Part shown: positions 63,727 to 64,000 of the stretch, piece after piece | Position numbering within the stretch: position 1 is the stretch's first letter | Layout: every line of letters starts with the position of its first letter | Assembly: GCA_030141605.1 (NCBI GenBank) | Contig: JAQGDQ010000485.1 | Location: forward strand, 74,501-138,500 | Length of the DNA stretch: 64,000 bases | Direction: 5' to 3' | DNA from: Tubiluchus corallicola | Lineage: Eukaryota > Priapulida > Priapulimorpha > Priapulimorphida > Tubiluchidae | Notes under the pieces: model-generated | The model's database searches: none | Seen by the model: the letters and a program-made list of their open reading frames with translations, nothing else | Told to the model about the DNA's origin: nothing | Program-made: the position numbers and the translations under genes

Positions 63727-64000
63727 GAGGATATAAGGGACTTTTGGTTATAAGGGCTGGTATCTTCAGGTCCCGCGTAATAGAAACCCAGTTAAATAGC
63801 CTCACGTATAAGGGACTCTATGATCAAAGCAAAATTGCTCGATTTTTAACTTCAGTTTTTCGCAAACTCAGCCTTCGAACAGCTCAGTTTCCGTGGTCAC
63901 ATACATCTTGTATCACTGGAGGAGCTTCCTACATACCGTTTGCACTGAATGTGTAGCAATAATCCATAAAAATATGGCTAAAAGTACAGGTCTAGATACA
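63727..64000 (-). mobile_element. TA-flanked MITE (CAGTCAACCTCGG family), inverted, cut by window end
   Basis: The reverse complement matches the left and middle parts of 56504-57018 (TGTATCTAGA, CCATATTTTTATGGATTATT, AGGAAGCTCC, CGGAAAxxxAGCTGTTCGAA). It abuts the broken hAT-type MITE, suggesting insertion into it. Confidence 0.75.

Overview
The window is AT-rich, intron-containing, repeat-dense DNA of an animal, most likely an invertebrate. The spliced RhoGAP gene has the length and layout of metazoan ARHGAP19. The C2H2 genes use metazoan TGEKP linkers. More than twenty short DNA transposons carry recognisable terminal repeats and target-site duplications (TSDs), alongside LINE fragments, solo LTRs and a 5S-derived SINE. 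I cannot name the species.

Layout. 0-6.4 kb: repeats, plus a short minus-strand ORF split by a hAT-type MITE. 6.5-17.2 kb: a complete ARHGAP19-like gene on the plus strand. I read it as 11 coding exons with consistent splice phases, giving about 484 residues. Introns 4 and 6 carry the arms of a 1.37 kb near-identical inverted duplication, and the left arm holds an intact antisense copy of exon 6. 17.2-28.5 kb: transposons and isolated exon-like pieces (one like the copper-site exon of peptidylglycine hydroxylating monooxygenase, one like an SLC22 transporter exon), a 5'-truncated LINE and a solo LTR. 28.5-62.9 kb: a same-strand tandem cluster of C2H2 zinc-finger genes.

The cluster has five intact members (28560-29561, 36148-36954, 38549-39574, 45999-47369, 61989-62888), one member broken by a 2-bp deletion (54036-55149), and at least three degraded remnants. 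Every member follows one plan. A 3' splice site lies about 35-50 bp upstream of the ATG. The first ~43 residues are almost invariant and form a lone, non-basic C2H2 module. A fast-evolving acidic/Ser-Thr linker follows, holding a psi-K-x-E-P SUMOylation-type motif. Two to four ordinary C2H2 fingers come last, with varied DNA-contact residues. The plan is analogous to KRAB or ZAD zinc-finger families, but I do not recognise the N-terminal module.

Spacers between the zinc-finger genes hold six copies of one TTAA-flanked MITE, some carrying a perfect CRE palindrome. They also hold other MITEs, a 23-copy 56-bp minisatellite and degenerate satellites. The genes do not form a pathway: the RhoGAP gene is probably a conserved housekeeping locus, and the zinc-finger cluster looks like a lineage-specific regulatory family in active birth and death.
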